From an uncultured Saprospiraceae bacterium (lineage in GTDB: Bacteria > Bacteroidota > Bacteroidia > Chitinophagales > Saprospiraceae), in contig CAKZVK010000030.1 in assembly GCA_937921825.1 (NCBI GenBank), forward strand, positions 1 through 56,280: a stretch of DNA of 56,280 nucleotides, read 5' to 3'. Position numbers and translations under genes: made by a program. This document shows positions 33,662-42,305 of the stretch, piece after piece. The notes under the pieces are model-generated. The model worked only from the letters and a program-made list of their open reading frames with translations. It did not search any database and was not told the DNA's origin. Every line of letters begins with the position of its first letter. Within the stretch, counting starts at the first letter, position 1.

Positions 33662-35164
33662 ATGAACAACTTATTGCGTTTTGCGATACTCTTCGCTTTA
33701 GTATTACTCACGTCATGTGACGCTGTAGATCCTTTTGATATTGATGAAGTTGACTTTGGAGATCCCGAAATTGGGGTGCCTTTAGTCAATTCTACTTTCT
33801 TTATTGCAGACCTGGGAGTAGACCCTGACAACAACACAGAAGTATTGTCCGATGATCAAGGGAGAGTAACACTAAGATACTCAGACCAGCTAGATCCTAT
33901 CTCTATTGCTGAGATATTTCCCCCTGTCACAAACGAGGTAGTCAATATCGTCGGGAATAATTTGGGGTTTCCGATTCCATTTAATGATATCGCTATAAGA
34001 AAAGGTGTCCTTAAAGATACTAGACTCACTATGGATATCACCAATCCTGTAAATCAACCTGTAAGTGCAACTGTAACAATAACAGGTATCAAAGACCAAA
34101 GTACAGGGGCACCATTCAGACGAACTTTTCAGTTAGCTGCCAATGAAGCATGGACTTCTGCTGAGATAGATTTATCTGGAATGAATGTCGATACACCTCA
34201 GGGCTTTGCAGAGTTCAGCTATTCTGCTCATAGCAACTCTAACCCTGATGTTACTTTACAAAACATAAGACTAAATGTAAAGTCTATTGATTTTTCCTAC
34301 CTGGAAGGGGTTTTTGATAATGCGCCTTTACCTAGTACGGAAGATCTGATAGATATAGAGTTTTTTAATAGTTGGGTGAGTGGCGGATTAAGTTTATCTG
34401 ATCCTAAGATCATCTTCGATATACATAATAGTATCGGGATACCTGCTGAGCTGAAGCTCAATGCGGCAACAGTGACCACCATTAGTAATCAGACTATCGA
34501 CCTAGATAATGATCTGCTCACAGATGGCTTATCATTTGCTTTTCCTTCACTGAGTGAAGTAGGAGAAAGTAAGACGACACAAGTCGAAATCAATAGTGAG
34601 AACAGTAATATTATCGAGTTATTTGAAAGTAAGCCCACAGCTATAGATTATGATCTTGACTTAGGTTTTGTAAGTGACCCGTCACAGCCGATTAGCTTCT
34701 ATAATGAAGAAAGTAATATTACTATAGATGCCTCAGTAGAATTACCTCTGTTGCTGAAAGCTAATGATCTAATCCTACAAGACACTATTCCTTTTGCCGA
34801 TATTGAATTTGAAGATATAGAAGGAACGGGTGAACTAAAGATCAGTCTGATTAATGCCTTTCCTATAGGTGTCGGCGTCAATCTCTATTTCTTGAACAGT
34901 GCAGGCCAAGAATTATTTTCTTTAGTAGAAGGCACAGAATATGTTAGTGTCCTCGCTAATGGCAATCAAGAGCTGACAGTCGATGAGCTGGAGCCTCAGA
35001 TTTCTAGTATTCCGATTTCTGAAGAAGATATTTTGCTTTTACCGCTGGTCCACAATGTACTAATCAAAGTACAGATCACGACTACAGAAGAGTTTGACGA
35101 TGAATATGTATGGGTCTATGACCATCATGGTATAGATGTCAAATTAGGTGCAATACTAAGATAG
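33662..35164 (+). CDS. hypothetical outer-membrane-associated lipoprotein
   Basis: 500 residues with a type II signal peptide and lipobox LTSC (Cys19) in LLTSCDAVDPFDIDEVDFGD. The mature protein is acidic and rich in predicted beta strands, with repeated segments of the kind SxxxxLxVxIxN. No enzyme motif or T9SS domain is present. It starts a pair with the DUF5723 barrel gene 7 bases downstream, so the two are probably one transcript and may work together at the outer membrane. The family is not recognised. Confidence 0.7.
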   Translation: MNNLLRFAILFALVLLTSCDAVDPFDIDEVDFGDPEIGVPLVNSTFFIADLGVDPDNNTEVLSDDQGRVTLRYSDQLDPISIAEIFPPVTNEVVNIVGNNLGFPIPFNDIAIRKGVLKDTRLTMDITNPVNQPVSATVTITGIKDQSTGAPFRRTFQLAANEAWTSAEIDLSGMNVDTPQGFAEFSYSAHSNSNPDVTLQNIRLNVKSIDFSYLEGVFDNAPLPSTEDLIDIEFFNSWVSGGLSLSDPKIIFDIHNSIGIPAELKLNAATVTTISNQTIDLDNDLLTDGLSFAFPSLSEVGESKTTQVEINSENSNIIELFESKPTAIDYDLDLGFVSDPSQPISFYNEESNITIDASVELPLLLKANDLILQDTIPFADIEFEDIEGTGELKISLINAFPIGVGVNLYFLNSAGQELFSLVEGTEYVSVLANGNQELTVDELEPQISSIPISEEDILLLPLVHNVLIKVQITTTEEFDDEYVWVYDHHGIDVKLGAILR

Positions 35165-35171
35165 GAAAGAC

Positions 35172-36497
35172 ATGAGAGCAACAATCATTGTACTACTAGG
35201 AATCCTATGCCCACTACTATTAAGTGGGCAATATATGTCTCACTATCACGAGCAACAATTAATGTATGGCCCAAGCTTGGTAGCCGAATCCAAGTTTTAT
35301 AGACCTCGATCAGAACAACCAAAACGGTTGACCTATATCCTACCCAGTATAAGTGTCACTATGATTAGTCCTGAACTGACTTATGGAGACTTATATATAG
35401 AAGAGACTAAGACACTAGACCTCACAATTGCAACTGACAGAGCACAAGATTTCGATCTACTGCTTAATGGTCGAGTCAGTTATGGTGGCCTGGCCTACCA
35501 GCTTAATAAACTTAGATTGAGCTTTATGCATGAGATGATAGCAGATACACGTCTCAATGTACCGCATCATATATTTAAGCTAGTCACAGAAGGTAATGCA
35601 AGCCTTGTCAATGCAGATGTAGATATCAATCCTCAGGCCCTATTTGTATCCACTCATAAATGGTCCCTTGGTGCAGATTATCAATTTGAGAATCTGATGG
35701 TAGGGCTACAAGCCAATCTTTACACAGGAAATGCTTTTCTCAATACCTATAGCAGTACAATCAATATTGATTTCGAGGAGAACTTTTTTGAGTTTGGTTT
35801 TGATAAAGACATACTCGTCGAATCTAGTGGTGCCCTACACTACAACTCACTGGACAGTATAGATTTTAAACTGGCAGAGAATGCCATCTCACCCCTAGGT
35901 TCTACTAAGAATCTAGGCTTTGGTCTCTCAGCACAGTTTAGTTATCAGCCCACAGATTACCTTAGGGTATTTGGTAGAATAGAAGATATCGGGTTTATCA
36001 AGTGGAAAAATGATACGCAGATATTTGAAGAACAGTCACAAGAAAGATTTGGCGGCTTTGATATTAGAGAATCTTATGTCAGTGGACAAGCGTATTCCGT
36101 AGAGGACACTTTATTCTCTAAGCTAGAGGTAGAGGCTAGAAATGAAGCCTTTACCAGTTCGGTAATGAATAGTTTCTTGATAGGCGCACAGTATGATATA
36201 AACGATTACTTTTCATCAGGTCTACTACTCAGATCTAAAAACAATGGTGTCGGACAGATATTTTTCCTGGAGCCATATCTAACGTTTAGTCCTAAGGAAC
36301 ATACTTACATTACTCTGGCTAATTTCATGCAGAAAGATGCACTTATAAATCCTAAGGTGACCCTCCATACAGAACTGGCCAACACTTTCGGATTCAATGT
36401 ATCTCTAGTTAATCCATGGCAGATAGGTCGCTACTATGATTCTAAGATGATCTATGCCAGCTTAGGGATGTATGTAAAGTTTCTAAGGAGAGAATAA
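35172..36497 (+). CDS. DUF5723-family outer-membrane protein
   Basis: 441 residues with signal peptide ending at about SGQ. Long runs of alternating hydrophobic residues and repeated aromatic strand ends (for example FGLSAQFSYQPTDYLRVFGRI) indicate a beta barrel of the DUF5723 type, and the C-terminus (ASLGMYVKFLRRE) ends in a strand. The family has no assigned function. It follows the lipoprotein gene at 33662 with a 7-base gap, so a lipoprotein/barrel pair at the outer membrane is plausible. It converges on the SGNH hydrolase gene. Confidence 0.75.
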   Translation: MRATIIVLLGILCPLLLSGQYMSHYHEQQLMYGPSLVAESKFYRPRSEQPKRLTYILPSISVTMISPELTYGDLYIEETKTLDLTIATDRAQDFDLLLNGRVSYGGLAYQLNKLRLSFMHEMIADTRLNVPHHIFKLVTEGNASLVNADVDINPQALFVSTHKWSLGADYQFENLMVGLQANLYTGNAFLNTYSSTINIDFEENFFEFGFDKDILVESSGALHYNSLDSIDFKLAENAISPLGSTKNLGFGLSAQFSYQPTDYLRVFGRIEDIGFIKWKNDTQIFEEQSQERFGGFDIRESYVSGQAYSVEDTLFSKLEVEARNEAFTSSVMNSFLIGAQYDINDYFSSGLLLRSKNNGVGQIFFLEPYLTFSPKEHTYITLANFMQKDALINPKVTLHTELANTFGFNVSLVNPWQIGRYYDSKMIYASLGMYVKFLRRE

Positions 36498-36536
36498 GGG
36501 TCTGCGACCTCAGACAATGACTGACTTTATCTATCA

Positions 36537-37277
36537 TTATTCTGTAAGCTGCTCAAGGACCAAGGGGAATATTTTATCTACCCATTGGCTATATTGGAAA
36601 CCGCTTGGATGTAAGTTATCGGTAGCCAAAGCATTTTCAGAATCGCCTAACTCTCTGGAGATCTCTGTAATGTCTACGTATAGAATATCTAAGCTTTCAC
36701 ATTGGCCTGACATGTACGCGTTATACATATCTAACTCTCGTCCTATCTCTTCACTATTGCCACTACCAAATGGGGTCACACCATAATCTGGGATAGAGAC
36801 TACGAAAACTCTTTCCTTATCCTGGGCAAACATCATGGCCCTAGCCAGCAATAGATCAAACTCCGTTTTAAAGTCATCAAAATCTAATCCTTGGAATTGA
36901 TTATTGACACCGATAAGCAGAGACACCATCACATTCTGATCGCTGAGAAAAGTCAAGTCCTCATCTTCAATAGCCTTTATCAACTGACTCGTCGTCCATC
37001 CTGTCCTTGCGATAATTTTAGAGTCATAGACATTTATCTCGTTATCGATTAATTGGGCTCTTAATTGATTAGGCCATCTCTGCGAAATGTCTACTCCCTG
37101 ACCTATGGTATAAGAATCTCCTAGAGCTAAAAAATAAATAGAATCCTGCACAGAAGGGTCTGGCTCCTCCATTTCAATCATTTCCTCTTGGGAAGTCATG
37201 CTTTGTTCAGTGCATGAGACGACCATTAGCATGAAAGCTGCACATAGTAGCATTTTGATAAGTTGAGTCTGAGCCAT
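36537..37277 (-). CDS. SGNH/GDSL-family hydrolase, probable lipoprotein
   Basis: 246 residues from ATG 37277, which begins MAQTQLIKMLLCAAF and leads to lipobox VVSC (Cys22). The SGNH blocks are ALGDSYTIGQG (catalytic Ser), LLIGVNNQ (block III) and TDNLHPSG (Asp-His pair). Such enzymes deacylate or deacetylate sugars, lipids or glycans. An in-frame ATG at 37325 would put 16 polar residues before the signal peptide and is unlikely. Substrate is unknown, and no carbohydrate-active cluster is next to it. Confidence 0.85.
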   Translation of the reverse strand: MAQTQLIKMLLCAAFMLMVVSCTEQSMTSQEEMIEMEEPDPSVQDSIYFLALGDSYTIGQGVDISQRWPNQLRAQLIDNEINVYDSKIIARTGWTTSQLIKAIEDEDLTFLSDQNVMVSLLIGVNNQFQGLDFDDFKTEFDLLLARAMMFAQDKERVFVVSIPDYGVTPFGSGNSEEIGRELDMYNAYMSGQCESLDILYVDITEISRELGDSENALATDNLHPSGFQYSQWVDKIFPLVLEQLTE

Positions 37278-37439
37278 TATATTTATTCTATCTAGAGTCT
37301 TATAAGTTGTGTATAAATGGGTCAAGATAGTAAATTGTTCTACTTTACTTAGATCAGTCGGGCTTCGGAGAGTTCTAGACTTTATTTAAATCAAAACTAA
37401 TTCGTCACTGACTTTTAAGTCCTGCCCACAACTAGCCTT

Positions 37440-38294
37440 ATGAAACTATCATATTCAAGTTTTAAAGATGAGGATGTCTTTATCCTTACAGATTTTAAAT
37501 GTGAGCCAGCCCAAAAGCTCATCAGCGAAAAAGGATTATACAAAGTCTTATGGAGTAGAGAGGCGCCAATAGAGCTAAAAGTAGATGACTACCAACTGAC
37601 ACTATGCAAAGATGAAGTTATCTTTTGTACACCGCTCAATGTCATAGAAGTCCCACAGGATAATGATGGACTGCTAGCCTTCGTGTTCAATAAACAATTT
37701 TTTTGCATTCAATCTCACGATGAGCAGGTTTCTTGCAATGGCTTTTTATTTTTTGGATCGGCACAGCCTCAAGTTATAAAGCTCTGTAAGAAAGAGGTGG
37801 AGCAATTCAAAATGATGGAGCAGATGTTTATGAGCGACTTATCCTTCAAGGATCACCTGCAAGGAGAAATGCTAAGATCCTTGCTGAAAAGATTGCTTAT
37901 CATCTCTACCAGATTACTGAAAGACAACTTACCAGATGCCTCCATAGGACAATCACAGATGGACCTCATACGTGAATACAATATCCTGGTAGAAAAGCAT
38001 TTCAAAGAATATCATAAAGTAAAAGAGTATGCGAATCTTCTCTACAAGTCTCCTAAAACCTTGTCTAACCTCTTTTCAAAACATATCAACAAAAGTCCAC
38101 TTAACATCATTAATGAACGAATAGTCCTAGAAGCTAAAAGGCTGCTGCTCTACTCCGATCTCTCTAATGACGAGATAGGAACAGAACTGGGTTATAATGA
38201 TTCAAGTCATTTTTCAAAATTCTTCAAAAAACATACTGGACTCAGTCCCAGTGCCTTCAAAAAGACTAAGCTGACCGCAGTTTCTTCCTCATAA
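37440..38294 (+). CDS. AraC-family transcriptional regulator
   Basis: 284 residues. The N-terminal region (about 1-160) is cupin-like, with a sensor pocket in place of a metal centre. The C-terminal 100 residues carry two helix-turn-helix motifs, including LYKSPKTLSNLFSKHINKSP and SNDEIGTELGYNDSSHFSKFF with the end GLSPSAFKK that marks AraC/XylS. It binds promoters as a dimer in response to a ligand or stress. The cupredoxin-repeat gene starts 94 bases downstream on the same strand, and is the most likely target. Confidence 0.92.
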   Translation: MKLSYSSFKDEDVFILTDFKCEPAQKLISEKGLYKVLWSREAPIELKVDDYQLTLCKDEVIFCTPLNVIEVPQDNDGLLAFVFNKQFFCIQSHDEQVSCNGFLFFGSAQPQVIKLCKKEVEQFKMMEQMFMSDLSFKDHLQGEMLRSLLKRLLIISTRLLKDNLPDASIGQSQMDLIREYNILVEKHFKEYHKVKEYANLLYKSPKTLSNLFSKHINKSPLNIINERIVLEAKRLLLYSDLSNDEIGTELGYNDSSHFSKFFKKHTGLSPSAFKKTKLTAVSSS

Positions 38295-38388
38295 GGAAGA
38301 ATCTACAAGTTGTTGGGCACTATAGACAGTAATATCTTTCCTCTTCTGATAGATCTTTGTATTGTTAACTAATTAAAAAAGTATAAAC

Positions 38389-39051
38389 ATGAACAAAATA
38401 CTAACAGTAATCGCGCTATTCTTCAGTCTATCAATTTTATCTGCTCAAACTCAAAAAGTAGACCTGACTCAATCACCAGGAATTTTCGAGACAACTAATC
38501 TTGCATTAGCCTCTGGCACCTATCAGTTTAATATTATTAATGATGGTGTAGATCATGAAGTAGGTTTTGTCCTAGTACCTAAAGGAAAATATGATGCTTC
38601 TAACCACATAAAGACTGCATACGTGCAAGCGCCTGTGGCTCAGGGTAAGAGTTCACTGACAAGCGAAGTCTCTCTGGCAGCTGGAGAATATGAGTACTTC
38701 TGTCCTCTTAATCCTACACCAAAATATAGTCTGACTGTCCATGATAAAGTAGAGACTGTTAGACTAAAGCAAACTCCTGGTGCATTTACTAAAAAGAATG
38801 TGACACTAAAAGCGGGTACTGCTTACCAATTTGAAATTACTAACCAAGGTGTCGATCATGAAGTAGGTTTTGTGCTCGTACCTAAGGGACAATATGAGAT
38901 GTCGGACCATATTCCCGCAGCCTATGTTACATCACCAGTAGCTACAGGGACTAACTCCTTATCAAAGGTACTCACTCTAGAGGCTGGTGAGTATGAATAC
39001 TTTTGCCCACTCAACCCAACGCCGAAGTATTCTCTGAAGGTTACAAAATAA
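38389..39051 (+). CDS. exported protein of two tandem cupredoxin-like repeats
   Basis: 220 residues with signal peptide 1-19. The mature protein is two near-identical cupredoxin-like domains (about 23-118 and 124-219). Each has GVDHEVGFVLVPKG with His56 or His157, and YEYFCPLNPTPKYSL with Cys105 or Cys206. A blue copper site needs His, Cys, His and Met. Here the stretch after Cys has no His or Met, so only two of four ligands remain. It may bind copper differently, be a copper chaperone, or be a structural protein. The AraC regulator gene is just upstream, and a terminator follows. Confidence 0.8.
   Translation: MNKILTVIALFFSLSILSAQTQKVDLTQSPGIFETTNLALASGTYQFNIINDGVDHEVGFVLVPKGKYDASNHIKTAYVQAPVAQGKSSLTSEVSLAAGEYEYFCPLNPTPKYSLTVHDKVETVRLKQTPGAFTKKNVTLKAGTAYQFEITNQGVDHEVGFVLVPKGQYEMSDHIPAAYVTSPVATGTNSLSKVLTLEAGEYEYFCPLNPTPKYSLKVTK
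38446..39048 (+). repeat. internal direct repeat of about 303 bases
   Basis: The two cupredoxin-like domains are encoded by tandem copies with a period of 303 bases. GATCATGAAGTAGGTTTTGT occurs at 38551 and again at 38854. The second copy is altered in loops but keeps frame and motif order, so an intragenic duplication is the origin. Confidence 0.75.
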
Positions 39052-39074
39052 ATCGGGTAGTTGTTTTAATCATA

Positions 39075-39116
39075 AAAGAGGCTGTCTCATAAGCATGAGT
39101 TCAGCCTCTCTTTTTA
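39075..39116 (+). terminator. rho-independent terminator of the cupredoxin-like gene
   Basis: AAGAGGCTG-TCTCAT pairs with ATGAGT-CAGCCTCTCTT around AAGC, and is followed by TTTTT. It is 24 bases after the stop and also faces the end of the minus-strand polyketide operon. Confidence 0.85.
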
Positions 39117-39204
39117 TATATACTAGTCCTACTTTATCTCAGTGAGATGACTAATTCTATCTAACGTAATACAGAGCTGCCTTATCTATATCAGAGGCTG
39201 AGTC

Positions 39205-41436
39205 TTACTTATCTGACAACTTAATTAGGGCTGGCAAAAAGAAAATATCAGCGACTAAGGCCATCAGAATAGTAAAAGCGCAAAGCAGACCGAATGTACT
39301 TACGGAGCTTACATCACTTAAGCCCACGATTAAAAATCCGCAGACTAAGGAAATAGTAGTTGAAAAAAGAGCACCTCCTGTGTAAGATACTGCCTTGTCT
39401 ATACTTTCTGTGATAGACAAATTAGCACTACGGTATAATTTAAATTTATTCATTAGATGGATAGTATCGTCCATAGCTACACCGAGCATAATAGGCGCTA
39501 GCATGGCATTAGCAGCTTCAAGATGAATATCAAAAAAGAACATAATTATAAAAGCCATAAACAGAGGCACAAGATTAGGGATGAGCGCAAGGGTGCTTAT
39601 TTTCAACTGCCCGATAAAATAAAATAGAATACAAAAAGAGATAAGGAAGGCAGCTCCAAAAGAGCGAAATTGGGTCTGCAAAATGAAGGTATTTAGCTGA
39701 GCAAATATTTCTGAAAAGCCTTGAATCTTGAGTTCATAGCTCTCATCAGAGAATACAGATTTAAAGTCCTCCTTAATAGTATTCAGTAAAGGTCTGAGTT
39801 CTTTGGTAGGAAGCTCCTTAATATTGATATTAATAGCCATAAATGAAAAATCATCATCGTAGAATGAGAAAAAATCGTTCTCAGATTTTTGACTATTCCT
39901 CATAATCTTTTCTAAGTTGGGCTTTCCAAATACAGACATACTTGACATACGCCTCTCTAGCAATGATTGAAAATCAACAATAGAAACAGGATGTGATATG
40001 AGCTTATTGCTATCTAGCTTTTCCTGATACTTTCTTAATTTTTTCAAATTGCTCTTGGTAAATAAAGCTTCTGAGTTACTGCTGGTAATGTTTAATTGTA
40101 GTCTGATACTCCCACCTAATTTATCCTCGATTAATTCTAGATCACTTTTGACTTTTCCAGGACCTAATAGATCTAATGAATTAGTACTCACTTCTATCTT
40201 GAATAAGCAGATTGTTCCTAGTACAAAAACGAGTAAGCTCAGTCCTATTATGGGCTTCTTGTAATGTGTTGTCCAGTGATTAATTTTTTGGGTCAGTGCC
40301 GATATGTTGATTTTCTTCACATCTGACTGCAGTGATGTTTTGCTTAGGTAACTGAAGCAAATAGCTGCAATAACATATACTAAGCAAAAGGCCATCACTA
40401 AGCCGACGAAAGTAAATAACCCCATGGCTTTAAATGCGGGCAAAGGTGATAACACCAAGGCTAAGTAACCAATAATGGTCGTCAAGGTCGTATAGAAGCA
40501 AGGTCTAAGGCTTTCTTGAAATGCATTTTTAATCTGCACAGATCTGCTCATTTGCGGATTAGCCTTTCGGTAATTATGAAATATATTGGTGATATGTATC
40601 AGATCACTAACACTGTAAATCATTAAAATTGTAGGTATAAGCATTGAAATTAAATTCAATGAATAGCCCATTGTCGTCATCAGTCCAAAGGTTATGCTAA
40701 TGGGCAAGACAATAGACAGAAGGGCTATAGGCACATAGTGCCAATGGGGTAGTAAGAATAACAACAGAACCAAAATAATAGTCACAGAAGCTACCGCAAA
40801 GAAATTGCTTTCATTATAGATAGTTTCATTAAATGCCTCTCCTAAGACTGGTGCACCAGAGATATGACTTTGCTGGAGAGTTGACTCCATTATTATTCTA
40901 AGCTCTTCTATAATTTGGCTTCTCTTGTGCTTGAGAAGATTTGCCGGTACTAGTTGAAGATAAAAGAAAGAGTAGGACCTATCCTCTGTTACTAGCTGAT
41001 TGCTAATAGAGGGTAGCTCAGACAATAACTTCTCCATGCTCTTTATGCTCCTACCAGCTTGATAAATATTTCTGTAGTATATCTTTTTATTTGAGTATAT
41101 GGGATACTTTGCATTAGCAAGACTGAAAGTCGCTTTGACATAAGGTAAGCTGTCAGTTTTTTGGTGTAGTTCCTTGAGCTTAGATATATGGTTTTCTGAG
41201 AGCTCTTCTGTAACGGGAATCATTACGATGACGACTTCATCAGAGCCTTGTTCTTTTTGGAATTGCAAGTATTCTTGGTACCCAGAATTATCCTCTAGAA
41301 ACCAAATGGATAAAGAATTATCAACTCGTAGATGTCTCGCTGTCTGTCCTATTCCTGCTAGCATAGCAATAGCAAGCAAGAAAATGAAGACAATTTTGTG
41401 ATCTAAGACAAATTGGATAATTCTCTTAAAATTCAT
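39205..41436 (-). CDS. RND/MMPL-family transporter (HAE3/HpnN-like)
   Basis: 743 residues. One N-terminal helix (about 12-32), a periplasmic loop, a helix cluster at about 205-375, a second loop and a second cluster at about 580-740 form the two-fold RND layout. Transport-relevant acidic residues sit in MIYSVSDLIHI and LGVAMDDTIHLMNKF, where MMPL/HAE3 proteins carry proton-relay aspartates. The family exports lipids and lipid-like products, such as mycolates (MmpL3) and hopanoids (HpnN). It is last in the polyketide operon and overlaps the PPTase stop by 4 bases, so it likely moves the lipid product out of the inner membrane. Confidence 0.88.
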   Translation of the reverse strand: MNFKRIIQFVLDHKIVFIFLLAIAMLAGIGQTARHLRVDNSLSIWFLEDNSGYQEYLQFQKEQGSDEVVIVMIPVTEELSENHISKLKELHQKTDSLPYVKATFSLANAKYPIYSNKKIYYRNIYQAGRSIKSMEKLLSELPSISNQLVTEDRSYSFFYLQLVPANLLKHKRSQIIEELRIIMESTLQQSHISGAPVLGEAFNETIYNESNFFAVASVTIILVLLLFLLPHWHYVPIALLSIVLPISITFGLMTTMGYSLNLISMLIPTILMIYSVSDLIHITNIFHNYRKANPQMSRSVQIKNAFQESLRPCFYTTLTTIIGYLALVLSPLPAFKAMGLFTFVGLVMAFCLVYVIAAICFSYLSKTSLQSDVKKINISALTQKINHWTTHYKKPIIGLSLLVFVLGTICLFKIEVSTNSLDLLGPGKVKSDLELIEDKLGGSIRLQLNITSSNSEALFTKSNLKKLRKYQEKLDSNKLISHPVSIVDFQSLLERRMSSMSVFGKPNLEKIMRNSQKSENDFFSFYDDDFSFMAININIKELPTKELRPLLNTIKEDFKSVFSDESYELKIQGFSEIFAQLNTFILQTQFRSFGAAFLISFCILFYFIGQLKISTLALIPNLVPLFMAFIIMFFFDIHLEAANAMLAPIMLGVAMDDTIHLMNKFKLYRSANLSITESIDKAVSYTGGALFSTTISLVCGFLIVGLSDVSSVSTFGLLCAFTILMALVADIFFLPALIKLSDK

Positions 41437-42050
41437 CTATCACAAGTTGATTGTATAACATAACCCGCATAATGTCCATGATGTGAGATAGAAAGCTCTA
41501 ATATTTGCCTTTGATCCTTATTATATAAATAAGGAACCCTTTGAGCATTCTTTCTGATCGATAGATTCTTAACTGACGTCCCAGTCACTGCAGAATAGTT
41601 TTCAAAGAGATGCTGGCGAGTCACTCGATGCTGTATCGCATAGGTATTCTTTTCTACGTAAAAAAAATTGACCAATAAAGGTGTTACTTTATCATGCGCT
41701 TGAGCTACTGTATGAATGAATGTATCAGTAACTCTACTCGTAGTATGAATTATTTGTTTTCTAAAGCTAACTTGACCATCTAGTAAAGAAGATGAATCTT
41801 TATAATCTGAAATATTAGTTAGGGTTACTAAATCTTTTGGTCTAAAGAATCTACTACCGAAATGACGAATAATTACTTTGTAAGCAGCTTCCTTTTTGCT
41901 CCATAGCAGCCATACGGCTTTGTCTTTATCAGAAGCAGCACTAATGTATTGTTGTTCTTCAATAGTAAATACTTTCTGCAAGAATCGGGGACGTCTCCAA
42001 TTACTTTCCTTCAGTGCTATCTCCAGATCTACAATATCGTTACCGATCAT
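41433..42050 (-). CDS. 4'-phosphopantetheinyl transferase
   Basis: 205 residues. MIGNDIVDLE opens with the magnesium-binding acidic residues, and WLLWSKKEAAYK (residues 47-58) holds the catalytic W-x-x-K-E-A core. It attaches the phosphopantetheine arm of CoA to the serine of an acyl carrier protein. The length is that of a Sfp/AcpT-type enzyme, not the 120-residue AcpS. Its start overlaps the ACP stop by 4 bases, and MMPL overlaps its own stop, so it probably serves the ACP in this operon. Confidence 0.88.
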   Translation of the reverse strand: MIGNDIVDLEIALKESNWRRPRFLQKVFTIEEQQYISAASDKDKAVWLLWSKKEAAYKVIIRHFGSRFFRPKDLVTLTNISDYKDSSSLLDGQVSFRKQIIHTTSRVTDTFIHTVAQAHDKVTPLLVNFFYVEKNTYAIQHRVTRQHLFENYSAVTGTSVKNLSIRKNAQRVPYLYNKDQRQILELSISHHGHYAGYVIQSTCDR

Positions 42051-42301
42051 TTGTTGTCTAGCTTTTTATTGATAATTGCTATTGTGCTTCTTACAGTCAT
42101 CATATCTTCCATCTCTTTATCCTCGATAACAATATCGAATTTATCCTCAACATCTAAGATAATGTCTACGAGATTAGCGGAATTAATTTTAAGGTCGTCG
42201 ACAAAATTTGTGTCTTCTGTTAAGTTATCGAAAGCTTCTTGATCTTGAATGTAAGGTTTTGCAATTTCTTTTAACCCTTCAATAATTGTATTCTTATCCA
42301 T
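42047..42301 (-). CDS. acyl carrier protein, operon-specific
   Basis: 84 residues from ATG 42301 (MDKNTIIEGLKE). Attachment serine is Ser41 in DLKINSANLVD, where the usual DSL is NSA; helix II and III follow with DVEDKFDIVIEDKEME. Such an altered DSL is common among specialised ACPs. Upstream in-frame ATGs at 42313 and 42337 would overlap the ketosynthase end and give an unlikely start. It carries the growing chain for the neighbouring ketosynthase, dehydratase and reductase, and is modified by the PPTase next to it. Confidence 0.88.
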   Translation of the reverse strand: MDKNTIIEGLKEIAKPYIQDQEAFDNLTEDTNFVDDLKINSANLVDIILDVEDKFDIVIEDKEMEDMMTVRSTIAIINKKLDNK

Positions 42302-42305
42302 TGTT

